DNA from: Dehalococcoidia bacterium
GTDB lineage: Bacteria > Chloroflexota > Dehalococcoidia > SpSt-223
Length of the DNA: 64,000 bases
NCBI GenBank assembly: GCA_026003895.1
Contig: BPIC01000002.1
Span: 744,001-808,000 of the forward strand
Reading direction: 5' to 3'
Below the pieces are notes generated by a model that was given only the letters and a program-made list of their open reading frames with translations, had not been told where the DNA came from and did not search any database. Both the position numbers and the translations under genes were made by a program. Shown piece after piece: positions 8,260 through 16,659 of the stretch (positions are counted from its first letter, which is position 1; every line of letters begins with the position of its first letter).

Positions 8260-10316
8260 GACCCGCTCACTGGACGAATCAGCAGATTGCCGTACGTGTC
8301 CACATCCGCGACGTAGCCCGGGAGGATCAACGTCGTCGAGTCCATTTCCGTCACGATCGCTGGGCCAACGATCCGGTTGCCCGACGAAAAACGCTCGCGG
8401 TCATAGACCGCCGCGGTGTGGAATTGGCCTTGATAGTAGATTTGCTGCTCGCCGGTGCGAGCCGCCGAGGCATCCGGACCACCGACCGGCAGGCGCGGGA
8501 TCTCCGGCGGACGGGAGCGGCTTTGGCCGATCGCCCGCAGGTTGACCATTTCCTTCACCGTCTCCAGCTTGAAGCTATACAGCCGGTCATGGGCTTCGTC
8601 GAAGCGGCGAGCGACGTCGTCCAGCCCCTCCCGGGCGAACGCCTCAAGGTCGACCTCTATCGGAAGCTCGAAGCCTTGCCGGTGGTACCGAACATCCATT
8701 TGATATCGGATCTGCTGTTGGTCCGCCGGCACACCTTGCTCCGTAAGCCAGCTTCGGGCGTTGCGACCCAGCTCATCGAGCAGGCGGCCAACCTCAGCAG
8801 TCGACGTTTGGTCGAAGGTGCGAATGAAGGTCCGAGCGAACTCGTTGCGGAAATCCGTTACGAGGTCGCCGAGAGCGCACAACAGACCGGGGCCTTTCGG
8901 GATAATGACGGGCCACGAGCCGAGGATCTTCGCAATCGCGTTCGCATGAAGCGGCCCAGCGCCGCCGAAGGCAACGAGTGCGAAATCGCGCGGGTCGTAG
9001 CCGCGCTGCACCGAGACGAGACGCAGGGCGCCAAGCATGTTTTCGTTGACGACGTTGATGATCCCTTCCGCCGCGCGGTAAAGGTCGAGACCGAGGGCAT
9101 CGGCGATCTTCTGGACAGCCCGCCGCGCTGCGTCGATGTCGAGCGTGATCTCCCCGCCAATCAGTTTTGGCGTCAAATAGCCTAGCACGAGGTTGGCATC
9201 GGTTACCGTCGGCTCGGTCCCGCCCTTCAGATAACATGCGGGACCGGGATCGGCGCCGGCGCTTTGCGGGCCAACCCGTAGCGCCTTGGTCAGCTCCGGA
9301 ACGTGGGCGATTGAACCGCCGCCTGCACCGACGGTTCGCACTTCCATCGCCGGAATGCGCACGGTGAATTGCCCGATCTCGGTCTGACGTCCAATATCGG
9401 GCTCGCCATTGATACAGAGCGCGACATCGGTCGACGTGCCTCCGACGTCGATCGTGAGGATATTCTGATAGCCCGCCATCCGGCAGACAAAGAGAGCGCC
9501 TGCCACGCCGCCGACGGGCCCGGAGACGAGCGCGTTGACCGGCCGCTCCTTCGCTGCCTCGAGGGTCATCAGTCCACCATCGGACCGGAGCAAGCTCACT
9601 CGTGCCGGGACACCCCGTTCCTGCAAGCGGCTCCGCAGTGAATCGAGGTATCGCCCGACCTGCGGGGCAACATAGGCGTTCAGCGATGCCGTCAGAGTCC
9701 GCTCGTACTCCCGAAACTCGGGCAACACCTCGGACGAGAGCGTCACCGGGAGGTCGGGCGCGAGGTCCCGAATGATGTCCCGAATGCGGATCTCATGCGC
9801 CGGGTTGGCGTAGGAGTTGATGAGCGAGACCGTGATCGCCTCGATCTTGGAGCGCTTCAGCAGCCGTTGCAGGTCCTCCCACAGCTGCACCTCATCCAAA
9901 GGGCGGATTACCTCGCCCTGCGCGCTCATTCGCTCGTCCGCTTCAATCGTGTTTTCAACCAGCGCGGGAGGGTCCTGCGGAATCATGGTGATCCAGCCTG
10001 CAAGCGGGCCCGGCGTGCGCGAGCGAGCAACCCGCAGGACATAGCGGAAGCCCTTTGTGGTGATCAGACCGACAGTTGCGCCGGTGCCCGTCAGCACCGT
10101 GTTCAGGCCGACCGTCGTTCCATGGCGGATTTCGGCGATCTGGTTGGGGGTGATGCCGGCAACTCGGCAAACCTTTTCAATCCCCTCCAAAACGCCACGC
10201 GACTGGTCGGCTGGCGTCGACGATGTCTTTGCCCGGTACAGCGGACCGTTCGCGTCGTCGGTCAGCACGAGATCGGTGAAGGTGCCGCCAACATCGACAC
10301 CGAGGCGGTATGGCAT
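8256..10316 (-). CDS. HyuA-type hydantoinase A/oxoprolinase-family ATPase subunit
   Basis: The 686-residue product starts immediately with the ATP-binding motif of the family (GVDVGGTFTDLVL), carries the second phosphate motif TIDVGGTSTDVAL and the VGAGGGSIA segment, and ends with the usual C-terminal beta domain. Family members use ATP to activate an amide or ketone, in N-methylhydantoinase, 5-oxoprolinase and acetone or acetophenone carboxylases. Unlike HyuB in the same operon it has no N-terminal extension, so it would enter a shell only as a complex with HyuB. It is the first gene of the operon and is preceded by the promoter at 10410-10439. The exact substrate is unknown. Confidence 0.94.
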   Translation of the reverse strand: MPYRLGVDVGGTFTDLVLTDDANGPLYRAKTSSTPADQSRGVLEGIEKVCRVAGITPNQIAEIRHGTTVGLNTVLTGTGATVGLITTKGFRYVLRVARSRTPGPLAGWITMIPQDPPALVENTIEADERMSAQGEVIRPLDEVQLWEDLQRLLKRSKIEAITVSLINSYANPAHEIRIRDIIRDLAPDLPVTLSSEVLPEFREYERTLTASLNAYVAPQVGRYLDSLRSRLQERGVPARVSLLRSDGGLMTLEAAKERPVNALVSGPVGGVAGALFVCRMAGYQNILTIDVGGTSTDVALCINGEPDIGRQTEIGQFTVRIPAMEVRTVGAGGGSIAHVPELTKALRVGPQSAGADPGPACYLKGGTEPTVTDANLVLGYLTPKLIGGEITLDIDAARRAVQKIADALGLDLYRAAEGIINVVNENMLGALRLVSVQRGYDPRDFALVAFGGAGPLHANAIAKILGSWPVIIPKGPGLLCALGDLVTDFRNEFARTFIRTFDQTSTAEVGRLLDELGRNARSWLTEQGVPADQQQIRYQMDVRYHRQGFELPIEVDLEAFAREGLDDVARRFDEAHDRLYSFKLETVKEMVNLRAIGQSRSRPPEIPRLPVGGPDASAARTGEQQIYYQGQFHTAAVYDRERFSSGNRIVGPAIVTEMDSTTLILPGYVADVDTYGNLLIRPVSGS

Positions 10317-10409
10317 CTCTCCGTCCTAGTTCAGGCTCACATAGCTGGGACCAGGCTCAACGGCCGCTCAACGTAGCAAGCACGGGCCAACGTCTGCAAC
10401 GGCCGGTAG

Positions 10410-10439
10410 TTTCTATCAGCTTTTTGGAAGATGTGTCAA
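10410..10439 (-). promoter_or_regulatory. sigma70-type promoter of the microcompartment operon
   Basis: On the minus strand TTGACA (10434-10439) is followed after 18 bases by TAGAAA (10410-10415). This leaves a leader of about 85 bases before the HyuA ATG at 10316. The -35 box matches the consensus fully and the -10 box is moderate, which would suit activator or growth-phase control. Confidence 0.65.
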
Positions 10440-10910
10440 CGCCTCGATAGACGTCTCACCGATCCGGGGCGGGCGAGCCTGCCCGGACCACGCGCGGTCA
10501 TCATTCGTCCCTCGGGACGCGCCGCAACCCGGTGTGCCAGCGCTCTGCCGCCCAGTCCTGCTCGGTCCTTCGCCCCGTCCGCTGCGATAGGAACCTGAGC
10601 TCGCTCGTATTGCGGCCAGACGGCGACCCGGGACGCATTGGACAAACCGGGTTCGGACGTCGCCCTCGAACCGGGAGGCAGCACCGACCGATCCCCAGGT
10701 TGATGACCGTTCGATCGCTCCGATAGCTACTTGCTACGCTTCAAACAGCGGACCACCTCAGCACTGGTCATGCTCGATGTGCTGGAGATCTCCGGCAGGG
10801 TGCGGCAAGCTGGATGACGCCCCACCTCGATGCGGCCCGGCGAGGGGCGTCCGCTCAGTGACACAGACCCGGTGCACACCGACGTGCGGCGGCGTCTCGA
10901 GGAACCAACG
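10440..10910. other. intergenic region, no gene seen
   Basis: About 470 bases separate the BMC operon promoter from the OtsB-like gene. Open frames on both strands have Arg- and Pro-rich compositions typical of GC-rich noncoding DNA and match nothing I know. A regulator site for the BMC operon could lie here but none is evident. Confidence 0.4.
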
Positions 10911-11717
10911 ATGGCGATTCCGGTTCACGAGCCAGCTGTACTTGCTCCGGCGCTCCGCCGGCCATTCGGGCTCTTCGTCAACCTGAACGGGACGATCGCG
11001 CCGATTGCCCCGAACCCGGACGAGGTCAGGGTCGCCGAGCCGGCGCGCCGCGCTCTTCTCCAGCTGGTCGATGCTCTAGACGTCGTTGTTATCGTGACAG
11101 GGGCACCGGTGGAGCAAGCCCACCGGCTCGTTGGTATCGACGGCATCCTCTACCTCGGCAACCATGGCGCCGAGCAGATCCGCCCGGACGGCGAGCGCCG
11201 CCTTGTCGGAACCGCTGATGACCGCCTTCGGCGGGCTGCCGAGGATGCCGTTCGCCGTGTCGGCGAGCGCAAGGTCTCCATCGAGCCAAAAGGTCGGGGC
11301 ATTGGCATCCACTTTCGCTCGGCCAATAATCCCCGAGCGGTGCGAAAGCAACTGCTCGCAGCCCTTCAAGCAGGTGAGCACGCCCGGCACTACCGGCTTG
11401 TCGAGGGACGTTGCCTCCTTGAATTGCGCCCGGTCGGCGAGCGAGACAAAGGCGACGCCGTCTCGGAGGTGCTCACCGAGCGAGGCATCAAAGGTGGGCT
11501 CTACATTGGCGACGACCGCAGCGACCTGCCCGCCTTCCGAGCGGTGCGACACCTGCGGGATTCCGGCGGCTTTGGCATCGCGGTTGGCGTTGCGAACGAC
11601 GAGACGCGCGACGCCATCACCGACGCGGCCGACTTTCTGGTGGATGACATTCCCGGCGTTGTTCGTATCCTCAATTGGCTTACGAGCACGCTGGGGCGCC
11701 CAGACTCCTCGCGTTGA
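10911..11717 (+). CDS. trehalose-6-phosphatase-like HAD protein with altered catalytic motif
   Basis: The 268-residue product has the layout of OtsB-type trehalose-phosphatases. It has an N-terminal motif-I strand, then VVIVTGAPVEQAHRLVG with YLGNHGAEQI, a central cap domain, the lysine of RDKGDAV, and the metal-binding motif YIGDDRSDLPAF. Motif I reads LFVNLNGTIAPI, where the family has D-x-D-G-T: both the nucleophilic and the acid/base Asp are Asn (residues 24 and 26, codons AAC at 10980 and 10986). This should abolish or cripple phosphatase activity, so a sensing or binding role is possible. GAGGAA lies 8 bases before the chosen ATG. No trehalose-phosphate synthase gene is nearby. Confidence 0.85.
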   Translation: MAIPVHEPAVLAPALRRPFGLFVNLNGTIAPIAPNPDEVRVAEPARRALLQLVDALDVVVIVTGAPVEQAHRLVGIDGILYLGNHGAEQIRPDGERRLVGTADDRLRRAAEDAVRRVGERKVSIEPKGRGIGIHFRSANNPRAVRKQLLAALQAGEHARHYRLVEGRCLLELRPVGERDKGDAVSEVLTERGIKGGLYIGDDRSDLPAFRAVRHLRDSGGFGIAVGVANDETRDAITDAADFLVDDIPGVVRILNWLTSTLGRPDSSR

Positions 11718-11844
11718 CACGGACTTCGGGCGCTGTTACAAGAGGTTTCGTCCGACGGCCTCCCCAATTCGGTCGGCCAAGGCGCGGTCGAGACTCTACC
11801 GAAGGCCGTCGTTCGGCAGCAGATCGCCGTCAAGGAGGGAGAGG

Positions 11845-13305
11845 ATGACTCACGTCATCGTGGTCGGAGCTGGAACCGCTGGACTGCCCGCGGCCATCGA
11901 AGCGGCCGACCGGGGTGCAACCGTCACGCTGGTGGAGAAGACGGACCGGGTCGGCGGAACGCTCTGGCTCTCGAGCGCGATCATGAGCGGCGCTGGTACC
12001 CGAATGCAGAAAGCAAAGGGTTACGAAGATAGCCCGCAGCAGCACTTCGAGGATTGCTTCGCGATCGGCCGGGGTCGCAACGACCCGGTCTTGCTCCGGC
12101 TTGCCACAGAGGTCGCCGCCGAAACGATTGACTGGCTGGAACAGATCGGCGTTCCCTTCACTGCCGATTCTCCACGGCTTGCTCCGGAACACGAACTTTA
12201 CACGCGACCGCGAAGCCATTACATCCAACCAATTCCGGGCACGCCCGGGTCAGGCCGGAATGCCATCCCCCCGCTCGAGCGTGAGCTGAAGCGACGAATG
12301 GACACCGGTTCCATCGAGTTGCGGTTGCGTACCTCGGTGACGAAGCTGCTGCAGGACGGCCGCGGCAACGTGGTGGGTGTCCGCGTCGCGGGCCCGGATG
12401 GCGAGGCGGAGATCCGCGGCGACGCCGTCATCCTCGCCACCGGCGGCTATGGCGGCAACGTCGAACTTTTGCGCCGGCTCCACCCGAAGTTCGATCACGT
12501 GATCACGCTTTGTCCGCACGAGGCCGATGGTTCCGGTCTCCTCCTCGCTCAAGAAGTGGGTGGCACGACGGCGTTCATGGACTCCCTGATTCCGTTGCCG
12601 GGCGGGGTCCCAAATCCAGAGAGCCCGGGCGATTGCCTCTATTGGGTGATGTTGCCCAACCAACGACCGCCGGCTGAAGCTGGCGATATTTATGTGAATA
12701 AGCTGGGCAAGCGGTACATCCGCGAGGATGAGAAGCACCCCGATGCCCGTGAACGCGCGATGATGCAGCAGCCAGAGACGGCGATGATCGCGGTGTTTGA
12801 CGAGCCGATGCGCCAAGGGCTGACGCCGCGAATTGCGGAATACACGAAGCGCGAACTCGAAGGCGGGCGCGGCAATCCGAACGTTATCGTCTCGGCGCCG
12901 ACCATCGAGGCGCTCGCTCAGAAGCTCGGCATCGACCCGGCGACCTTACGCGCCACGATCGAGCGCTACAACGGGTTTGTTGAACGCGGTGTCGACGAGG
13001 ACTTTGGCCGCGAGGCGATGCCCAAGAAGCTCGACACTCCGCCGTTTCACGCCGTCGTCACCTACGGAGTTGTGCTCGGCACGATGGGTGGCGTCAAAGT
13101 GAACGGCCAGCTTCAGGTCGTCCGCGAAGACGGCTCGCCAATCGGGGGGCTCTACGCGGCGGGTGAGATTCTCGGCAAGGGCCAGATTATGGGCGACGGC
13201 GTGTGCAGCGGGTTAGCGGCTGGGCCAGCGTTTTCCTTCGGCCGGGTTGCGGCGCGCAACGCAGTGGCAGCGTTCGCCGGCGCGCCGGCCGAGGCGGCAC
13301 GCTAA
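11845..13305 (+). CDS. FAD-dependent oxidoreductase of the fumarate reductase/3-ketosteroid dehydrogenase type
   Basis: The 486-residue product begins with an FAD-binding Rossmann motif (VIVVGAGTAGLPAAIEAADRGATVTLVEK) and a GGT pair, and ends with the FAD-contacting GGLYAAGEILG and GDGVCSG segments. Between them lies a fumarate-reductase-like capping domain (HPEADGSG-type stretch near residue 225). Members insert or remove a C=C bond next to a carbonyl, for example fumarate reductase, urocanate reductase and ketosteroid dehydrogenase. No signal peptide or haem site is present, so it is a cytoplasmic flavoprotein of unknown substrate. GGAGGGAGAGG immediately precedes the ATG. Its stop overlaps the convergent GntR gene by 4 bases. 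Confidence 0.88.
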   Translation: MTHVIVVGAGTAGLPAAIEAADRGATVTLVEKTDRVGGTLWLSSAIMSGAGTRMQKAKGYEDSPQQHFEDCFAIGRGRNDPVLLRLATEVAAETIDWLEQIGVPFTADSPRLAPEHELYTRPRSHYIQPIPGTPGSGRNAIPPLERELKRRMDTGSIELRLRTSVTKLLQDGRGNVVGVRVAGPDGEAEIRGDAVILATGGYGGNVELLRRLHPKFDHVITLCPHEADGSGLLLAQEVGGTTAFMDSLIPLPGGVPNPESPGDCLYWVMLPNQRPPAEAGDIYVNKLGKRYIREDEKHPDARERAMMQQPETAMIAVFDEPMRQGLTPRIAEYTKRELEGGRGNPNVIVSAPTIEALAQKLGIDPATLRATIERYNGFVERGVDEDFGREAMPKKLDTPPFHAVVTYGVVLGTMGGVKVNGQLQVVREDGSPIGGLYAAGEILGKGQIMGDGVCSGLAAGPAFSFGRVAARNAVAAFAGAPAEAAR

Positions 13306-13985
13306 GAGTTGTCGGCCTCCTCGAACCGTCGCGACAGCACCATCACGTGCGAGCGCATCAGTTGCTCCGCGTCAGCGCCGCGGCCCTCGCGGAGCGCCTG
13401 CAAAATCGCGACATGGTCGTCGAGCGTTTCGCGCTGGCGCTGCGGTGTATCGGACCGCGTGAGGAATCGGTAGCGCAGCGTTTGGTCAAAGACTCGGTCG
13501 AGAAGATTGATCAAATGACGATTCCCTGAGGCGCGGTACACAATTCGGTGAAAGTCGCCCACCGCCCGCTCCGGCCACTCCGCGCCCGGGGACAAATCGA
13601 TGGCATCGATGGTGCGCTGGAGCGCCTGCGCGGTTTCTTCGGTGAAGTGCTGGGCCGCCTCCCGTGCCGCGAGTCCTTCGAGGGTCGCGCGGATGGCAAA
13701 TAACTCGCGGCCCGACTGGTAATCGACCGGCGCGACCCGGAACGCGTGGCGAGCCTCCTGCTCGAGATATCCTTCGGCGAGAAGGCGTTGGAGGGCCTCG
13801 CGTACCGGCGTGCGGCTCACGCCAATCACGCCCGCCAACCGGTCTGGTTGGATGCGTTCTCCCGCCGCCAAGTCACCCGAGAGGACAGCGCGCCGTAGCC
13901 GGCGATAGATTTCCTCGGCGAGGGTGGAGCGATCAATGGCTGCTACCCGGCCAAGGACGTCAGATTGATGTGCTTCGTCGGCCAT
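13302..13985 (-). CDS. GntR-family (FadR/FCD subfamily) transcriptional regulator
   Basis: The 227-residue product has an N-terminal winged helix-turn-helix (about residues 18-85; LAGVIGVSRTPVREALQRL) and a C-terminal all-helical FCD ligand domain. The FCD domain keeps the usual metal-binding pattern (GDFHRIVYRASGN and later DDHVAILQAL and MRSHV). FCD regulators sense small carboxylic acids and control nearby catabolic operons. Neighbours are the convergent flavoprotein and the acyl-CoA dehydrogenase gene, which lies 17 bases downstream of nothing but upstream on the same strand, so GntR is probably transcribed behind the dehydrogenase. The effector is unknown. Confidence 0.92.
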   Translation of the reverse strand: MADEAHQSDVLGRVAAIDRSTLAEEIYRRLRRAVLSGDLAAGERIQPDRLAGVIGVSRTPVREALQRLLAEGYLEQEARHAFRVAPVDYQSGRELFAIRATLEGLAAREAAQHFTEETAQALQRTIDAIDLSPGAEWPERAVGDFHRIVYRASGNRHLINLLDRVFDQTLRYRFLTRSDTPQRQRETLDDHVAILQALREGRGADAEQLMRSHVMVLSRRFEEADNS

Positions 13986-14001
13986 AGTGTGTCTCCTCTC
14001 T

Positions 14002-15162
14002 TTAGACCGCGTACCGCTTCAGCAAATTGCGCGCGATCACGAGGCTTTGGATTTCGTTTGTCCCTTCGCCAATGATCATCAGTGGTGCGTCACGGAAGTA
14101 GCGTTCGACGTCCAGCTCTTTCGCGTAGCCGGTGCCACCATGGATTCGCATCGAGTCCATCGCGACTTGTAGGCAAATTTCGCTCGCGAAGAGCTTGGCC
14201 ATCCCTGCCTCAAGATCAACGCGTTGCCCGCGATCTTTGAGGGCCGCCGCTTGGTACGTCAGCAAACGGGCGGCTTCGATCTTGGTGGCCATGTCGGCGA
14301 GTTTCAACTGGATCGCTTGGTGTTCCGCGATTGGCTTGCCGAAGCTTTCTCGTCGTTGGGCATAGCGGATCGCTGCTTCAAAGGCGGCTTGGGCAACACC
14401 GACCGCCCGCGCTGCAACATTGATTCGGCCGCCTTCCAAAGCGCTCATCGCTTGGTTAAAGCCCCGGCCCTCGACGCCACCAATCAGGCGGTTGGCCGGT
14501 ATCTCGTAGTCCTCAAAGAGCAGCTCACAGGTGTCGATCGCGCGGTAGCCAAGTTTTTCGAGCTTTTGCACCACCTTGAAGCCAGGATGGTCCTTCAGCG
14601 CGATAAAGGCGCTCATCCCCTTGTAGGGCGGCTGCGCGGTCGGGTCAGTCTTGGCGATCAACGCAAAGGCGGAACCGTAATAAGCATTGGTGATCCACAT
14701 TTTGCTGCCGTTGACGATGTAGCGGTCGCCCTCGCGCCGCGCGACGGTGCGCATTGCGCCCTGAACGTCGGAGCCGCCGCCAGGCTCAGTCAATGCGAGG
14801 CCGCCGCGGAGTTCGCCGGATGCCAGCTTGGGCAGATATTCCCGTTTCTGCTCCTCGGTGCCGCCATGCACGAGCATGTGAATGAGGATGTGATGTGTGC
14901 CGATGACACCGCTCAGGCTCATCCAGCCCCGACACAGCTCCTCCATGATCAAGGCGAACGTCGTGTAATCGAGGCCCAGCCCGCCGTACTCTTCCGGCAC
15001 CAGCACGCCAAACAACCCAAGTTGACGCATCCGCTCGACGAGGTCGTGCGGGTAGATATCGGCATTGTCGAGCTTGTTTGCGACGGGCTTGACGTCGTTC
15101 TCGACAAATTCGCGGATGAGGGCGACGATATGGCGCTGGGCGTCAGTGAGCTCCAAGAGCAT
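14002..15162 (-). CDS. acyl-CoA dehydrogenase
   Basis: The 386-residue product is a standard acyl-CoA dehydrogenase. It has N-terminal helices, the FAD-contacting LALTEPGGGSDVQGA and MWITNAYYG motifs, the RRESFGKPIAEHQAIQ helix, and the C-terminal GEGTNEIQSLVIAR with the usual catalytic Glu. It would oxidise a short- or branched-chain acyl-CoA, passing electrons to ETF. The frame extends further upstream, but GGAGG lies 6 bases before the ATG at 15162, so the true start overlaps the 3' end of tsaD by 20 bases and the two are likely co-transcribed. Confidence 0.93.
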   Translation of the reverse strand: MLLELTDAQRHIVALIREFVENDVKPVANKLDNADIYPHDLVERMRQLGLFGVLVPEEYGGLGLDYTTFALIMEELCRGWMSLSGVIGTHHILIHMLVHGGTEEQKREYLPKLASGELRGGLALTEPGGGSDVQGAMRTVARREGDRYIVNGSKMWITNAYYGSAFALIAKTDPTAQPPYKGMSAFIALKDHPGFKVVQKLEKLGYRAIDTCELLFEDYEIPANRLIGGVEGRGFNQAMSALEGGRINVAARAVGVAQAAFEAAIRYAQRRESFGKPIAEHQAIQLKLADMATKIEAARLLTYQAAALKDRGQRVDLEAGMAKLFASEICLQVAMDSMRIHGGTGYAKELDVERYFRDAPLMIIGEGTNEIQSLVIARNLLKRYAV

Positions 15163-16180
15163 CACGTTCCTCCGGTCGGTCGATTCCCAGTTTGAGGGTG
15201 GCATCGGCGTCGAGCGTGACGTCCGCCCGCGCGCCATCCTGATACGCGAAATAGCCCGCTGCCGCAATCATCGCGGCGTTGTCGGTGCACCACCGAATAG
15301 GTGGCCAGCGCACCGGGACCGGTGATCGAGCCTCGAGTTGCCGCCGAAGCTCGAGGTTGGCGGCCACGCCGCCGCCGACCAAAATTTCCTCGACACCCAG
15401 TTCGGCCGCCGCGCGAACGGTATTGGTCACGAGCACGTCGGCAACCGCAGACTGGAAGCTCGCCGCCAAGTCCGCCACCGGGGCGGTCCCGGGTGGAAAG
15501 CTGTCGACAAGCCGCCGCATCGCCGTCTTGAGACCGCTAAAGCTGACGTCAAAGCTGCCGGGGATCGACGAGCGGGGAAAGGGTATTGAGTCTGGGCGGC
15601 CGGCCGCCGCGGCGCGCTGCACCGCTGGTCCGCCAGGATAGCCCAAACCAAGCAACCGCGCCACTTTATCGAAGGCCTCGCCGGCCGCGTCGTCGCGCGT
15701 CCGCCCAACCCGCCGAAATCGATTGTGCCCCGTCATCAGAATCAGATCAGAGTGCGCCCCGGACACAACGAGGCAGAGGAGCGGAAAGCGGGGTTCCGGT
15801 GAGGGGAAATCATCATAGAGCCAGCCAGCGTAGATATGTCCCGCGAGGTGATTGACGGGCACGAGCGGCAATCCCCGCGCAAAAGCAAGGGCCTTCGCCG
15901 TGTTGACGCCCACCAGCAGCGAGCCGGCCAAACCCGGACCGTGCGCCACGGCAATTGCGTCAAGATCGTTCCAATCTCGGCCTGAGCGACGCAGCGCTTC
16001 CTCGATCGCCGGCATCAGCCAGCGAATGTGATGTCGAGAAGCGACTTCCGGCACCACACCCCCGTATTGCGCATGGATCGTCGCTTGACTTGCAACGACA
16101 TCGGAAAGCACTCGACGACCATCTTCAACAACAGCCGCGGCTGTTTCATCACAAGATGTCTCAATTCCAAGAACGAACAT
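15143..16180 (-). CDS. tsaD: tRNA N6-adenosine threonylcarbamoyltransferase TsaD
   Basis: The 345-residue product starts FVLGIETSCDETAAAVV, a hallmark of the Kae1/TsaD/Qri7 family. It carries the metal-site histidines in ASRHHIRWLMP and NHLAGHIYAGWL and the ATP-site segments VVSGAHSDLIL and GGGVAANLELR. TsaD transfers the threonylcarbamoyl group to A37 of tRNAs that read ANN codons. The length is normal for the bacterial protein. TsaB, TsaC and TsaE are not in the window. Confidence 0.97.
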   Translation of the reverse strand: MFVLGIETSCDETAAAVVEDGRRVLSDVVASQATIHAQYGGVVPEVASRHHIRWLMPAIEEALRRSGRDWNDLDAIAVAHGPGLAGSLLVGVNTAKALAFARGLPLVPVNHLAGHIYAGWLYDDFPSPEPRFPLLCLVVSGAHSDLILMTGHNRFRRVGRTRDDAAGEAFDKVARLLGLGYPGGPAVQRAAAAGRPDSIPFPRSSIPGSFDVSFSGLKTAMRRLVDSFPPGTAPVADLAASFQSAVADVLVTNTVRAAAELGVEEILVGGGVAANLELRRQLEARSPVPVRWPPIRWCTDNAAMIAAAGYFAYQDGARADVTLDADATLKLGIDRPEERDALGAH

Positions 16181-16659
16181 ACTGTTAGCGTATCACGGAA
16201 TATTGACGCCGGCCAATAGACAGGGAAGCGGTCGCTCAGCGTATCACGGCGCAGAGCGACGCTCGCAAACCGTCGTCACGGTCGTTTAACAGGCAAGACT
16301 CGGCACTCGTTCTCGATCGGGCGATGACCGATCGAAGTGCTACGCATGAGCGCCAAACGCCCGCTGGGACCGGATGGTGCACGTGCTGGCTCAGCCCCGA
16401 TGGGCGGCCTTTGACGCGTGGCGTCCATCTCCGCACGTCACGAGAGATGGAACGATCGCGGGTGCCTTAAACCGAGCGAGCATGATCCCGACGCTAGGCC
16501 CAAAACCGTATGCCAACGCCGGCAGCGCCGTGCGGGAATGCAAGGGGCGGTGTCTCCAGACTCAGCCATGGCGTGGTACCGGCCGCGTCGCTGGCGGCAG
16601 CGCACTTCCGTAGTCAGCAGTCCGACTCGCCGACAAAACCGACGCTGTGCCTCGGGGAC
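16181..16659. other. intergenic region, no gene seen
   Basis: This stretch of about 480 bases lies between tsaD and the methyltransferase gene. The short sequence GCGTATCACGG occurs twice (near 16188 and 16239). Open frames here are Arg/Ser-rich with no recognisable domain. It probably holds the tsaD promoter. Confidence 0.4.

Noticed and set aside
10436-10684. 82-codon minus-strand frame upstream of the BMC operon promoter
   Set aside because: Arg/Ala-rich, no domain, no ribosome site, and it overlaps the promoter region.
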